The notes under the pieces: model-generated
The model's input: only the letters and a program-made list of their open reading frames with translations
What the model was told of the DNA's origin: nothing
The model's database searches: none
Position numbers and translations under genes: made by a program
From: Methanothrix harundinacea 6Ac
Lineage (GTDB): Archaea; Halobacteriota; Methanosarcinia; Methanotrichales; Methanotrichaceae
Direction: 5' to 3'
DNA length: 64,000 bases
NCBI RefSeq assembly: GCF_000235565.1
Contig: NC_017527.1
Span: 1,054,001 to 1,118,000 of the forward strand
Part shown: positions 63,144-64,000 of the stretch, piece after piece
How the letters are laid out: the number at the start of each line of letters is the position of its first letter
Position numbering within the stretch: position 1 is the first letter of the stretch

Positions 63144-63431
63144 ATGACCGACCAGATCGAAGAGCTGCGCGAGAAGGTCCTCGCCGTCCTGCGGAGAAAC
63201 GACGTTAAGAGGGCCGCCTTCTTCGGGTCGATCGTCCGAGGCGAGATGACCGAAGAAAGCGACGTGGACATCCTGGTGGAGTTTGAGGGGCGAAAGAGCC
63301 TGATGGACCTCTCGGGCCTCAAGATCGAGCTGGAGGAGGCGATCGACCGGGAGGTGGATGTCCTCACCTACGCTTCTCTTCACCCTCTCCTCAAAGAGAG
63401 AATCCTGAACGAGCAGGTCCCGATACTATGA
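63144..63431 (+). CDS. mntA: Minimal nucleotidyltransferase (MNT) antitoxin
   Basis: A 95-aa MNT protein: AAFFGSIVRGEMTEESDVDILVEF holds the GSxxRG and DxD motif of the pol-beta fold. In HEPN-MNT systems it adenylylates the HEPN toxin at a tyrosine. Its stop overlaps the HEPN gene start by 4 bases. Confidence 0.92.
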   Translation: MTDQIEELREKVLAVLRRNDVKRAAFFGSIVRGEMTEESDVDILVEFEGRKSLMDLSGLKIELEEAIDREVDVLTYASLHPLLKERILNEQVPIL

Positions 63432-63769
63432 GGAAAGATCCCGAAGTATTTCTCGCCCACATTCTGGAGTCGATAGACCTGATCGAGGGTTATTCAGCGG
63501 GCAAAACTCGAGAGGAGTTCGTAGAATCGCGCCAGCTCCAGGACGCCATAATTCGCAGAATCGAGATCATCGGCGAGGCCGTCAAAAACCTCCCCGAAGA
63601 TTTCAAAAGAAATCATCCTGAGATCGCATGGCAGAAGGTCGCCGGCATGAGGGACGTGCTGATTCATCAGTACTTCGGAGTCGATCTCGCCCTCACCTGG
63701 GACGTCATCCAGAGCGACATACCAGATCTGAAGAGGTACATCTCCAGGATAAGAGAGGGGAGGAAATAG
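63428..63769 (+). CDS. hepT: HEPN-domain toxin (DUF86 family)
   Basis: A 113-aa helical protein with the HEPN RNase motif R-x4-H in MRDVLIHQYFGV. The Y that follows is the residue modified by MNT partners in characterised systems. Together with the MNT gene it forms a toxin-antitoxin operon that probably cleaves tRNA or mRNA when unmodified. Confidence 0.92.
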   Translation: MRKDPEVFLAHILESIDLIEGYSAGKTREEFVESRQLQDAIIRRIEIIGEAVKNLPEDFKRNHPEIAWQKVAGMRDVLIHQYFGVDLALTWDVIQSDIPDLKRYISRIREGRK

Positions 63770-63884
63770 AAGATCTCTATTTTCATCGGAAGAACCTTTC
63801 AGCTCCGCCCCTGGCCAGTGATAGAGGGTTTTTCGAAGAGCTTCATCCTCGGTGCTATTGATATTTTTATTATTAGGCCAGACT

Positions 63885-64000
63885 TCATGCTCGATTCTTC
63901 GTCCCGAACCGCTTGGCAACGTTGAGGAAGGTCATCCCCACCACCTCGCCCTTCTCGCGCCGGATGATGATGTCGTCGTCGGTCAGCTCGGAGTCGTCGG
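63885..64000 (-). CDS. DUF2283 protein, second copy, cut by the window edge
   Basis: The last 37 codons of a DUF2283 gene (SELTDDDIIIRREKGEVV, then TFLNVAKRFGTKNRA). It differs from 60851-60965 at only a few bases, so it is a recent duplicate. The start lies outside the window. Confidence 0.8.
   Translation of the reverse strand, partial: DDSELTDDDIIIRREKGEVVGMTFLNVAKRFGTKNRA

Overview
The window is high-GC, gene-dense archaeal DNA. Archaeal-type ribosomal proteins and RNA polymerase subunits, the archaeal mevalonate route to isoprenoids (isopentenyl phosphate kinase, type 2 isomerase, prenyl synthase), a bulge-helix-bulge tRNA intron, TATA-box promoters and methanogen-restricted families (UPF0280, a DUF2209-like protein, the Methanosarcinales S-layer domain) point to a methanogen of the Methanosarcinales. 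The base composition fits Methanothrix (Methanosaeta). The genus is an inference; no 16S rRNA or mcr gene is present.

Layout. 0-3.2 kb: PHP hydrolase, DUF2209-like protein, HflX GTPase and UPF0280. 3.2-8.7 kb: a defence/stress island with vapBC, a ribbon-helix-helix gene with a 57-aa partner, and mcrBC preceded by a small frameshifted gene. 8.8-14.1 kb: P-type ATPase, metallo-beta-lactamase protein and a TctA-like permease. 14.2-22.8 kb: a long housekeeping run (L18e, L13, S9, RpoN, tRNA-Pro, RpoK, S2, MEMO, mevalonate kinase, IPK, Fni, RNase J, prenyl synthase) headed by a strikingly structured leader RNA. 22.8-29.3 kb: His-rich small protein, a TrmB regulator divergent from a surface-protein/ABC-exporter operon, an LRV-repeat protein, a Vms1-like release factor and an intron-containing tRNA-Arg. 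29.6-30.6 kb: a lone NfnA/SudB-like flavoprotein.

30.8-35.3 kb is an AT-rich island of secreted or surface proteins around a 0.6-kb AT-rich gap. 35.5-42 kb: cobyric acid synthase, CBS and Usp proteins, amidohydrolase, riboflavin/F420-type reductase, DUF169 and a macro domain. 42-50.4 kb: a tight operon of lysine 2,3-aminomutase, an ATP-grasp ligase and an ATP-grasp/GNAT fusion, beside a K+ channel, TrkH and an amino-acid permease; I read this as a possible osmoadaptation neighbourhood making an undescribed beta-lysine derivative. 50-54.6 kb: an integrase-like remnant, a secreted protein and an AAA ATPase/PhnP-like pair. 54.8-59.7 kb: citramalate synthase-like protein plus ilvB, ilvN and ilvC (branched-chain amino acids). 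60-64 kb: secreted proteins, duplicated DUF2283 genes, a 148-bp direct repeat and an MNT-HEPN toxin-antitoxin pair.

The best candidates for something undescribed are the beta-lysine/ATP-grasp/GNAT operon (42058-45720) and the multi-hairpin leader RNA (about 14239-14346). All functions are read from sequence motifs by eye; no database search was made.
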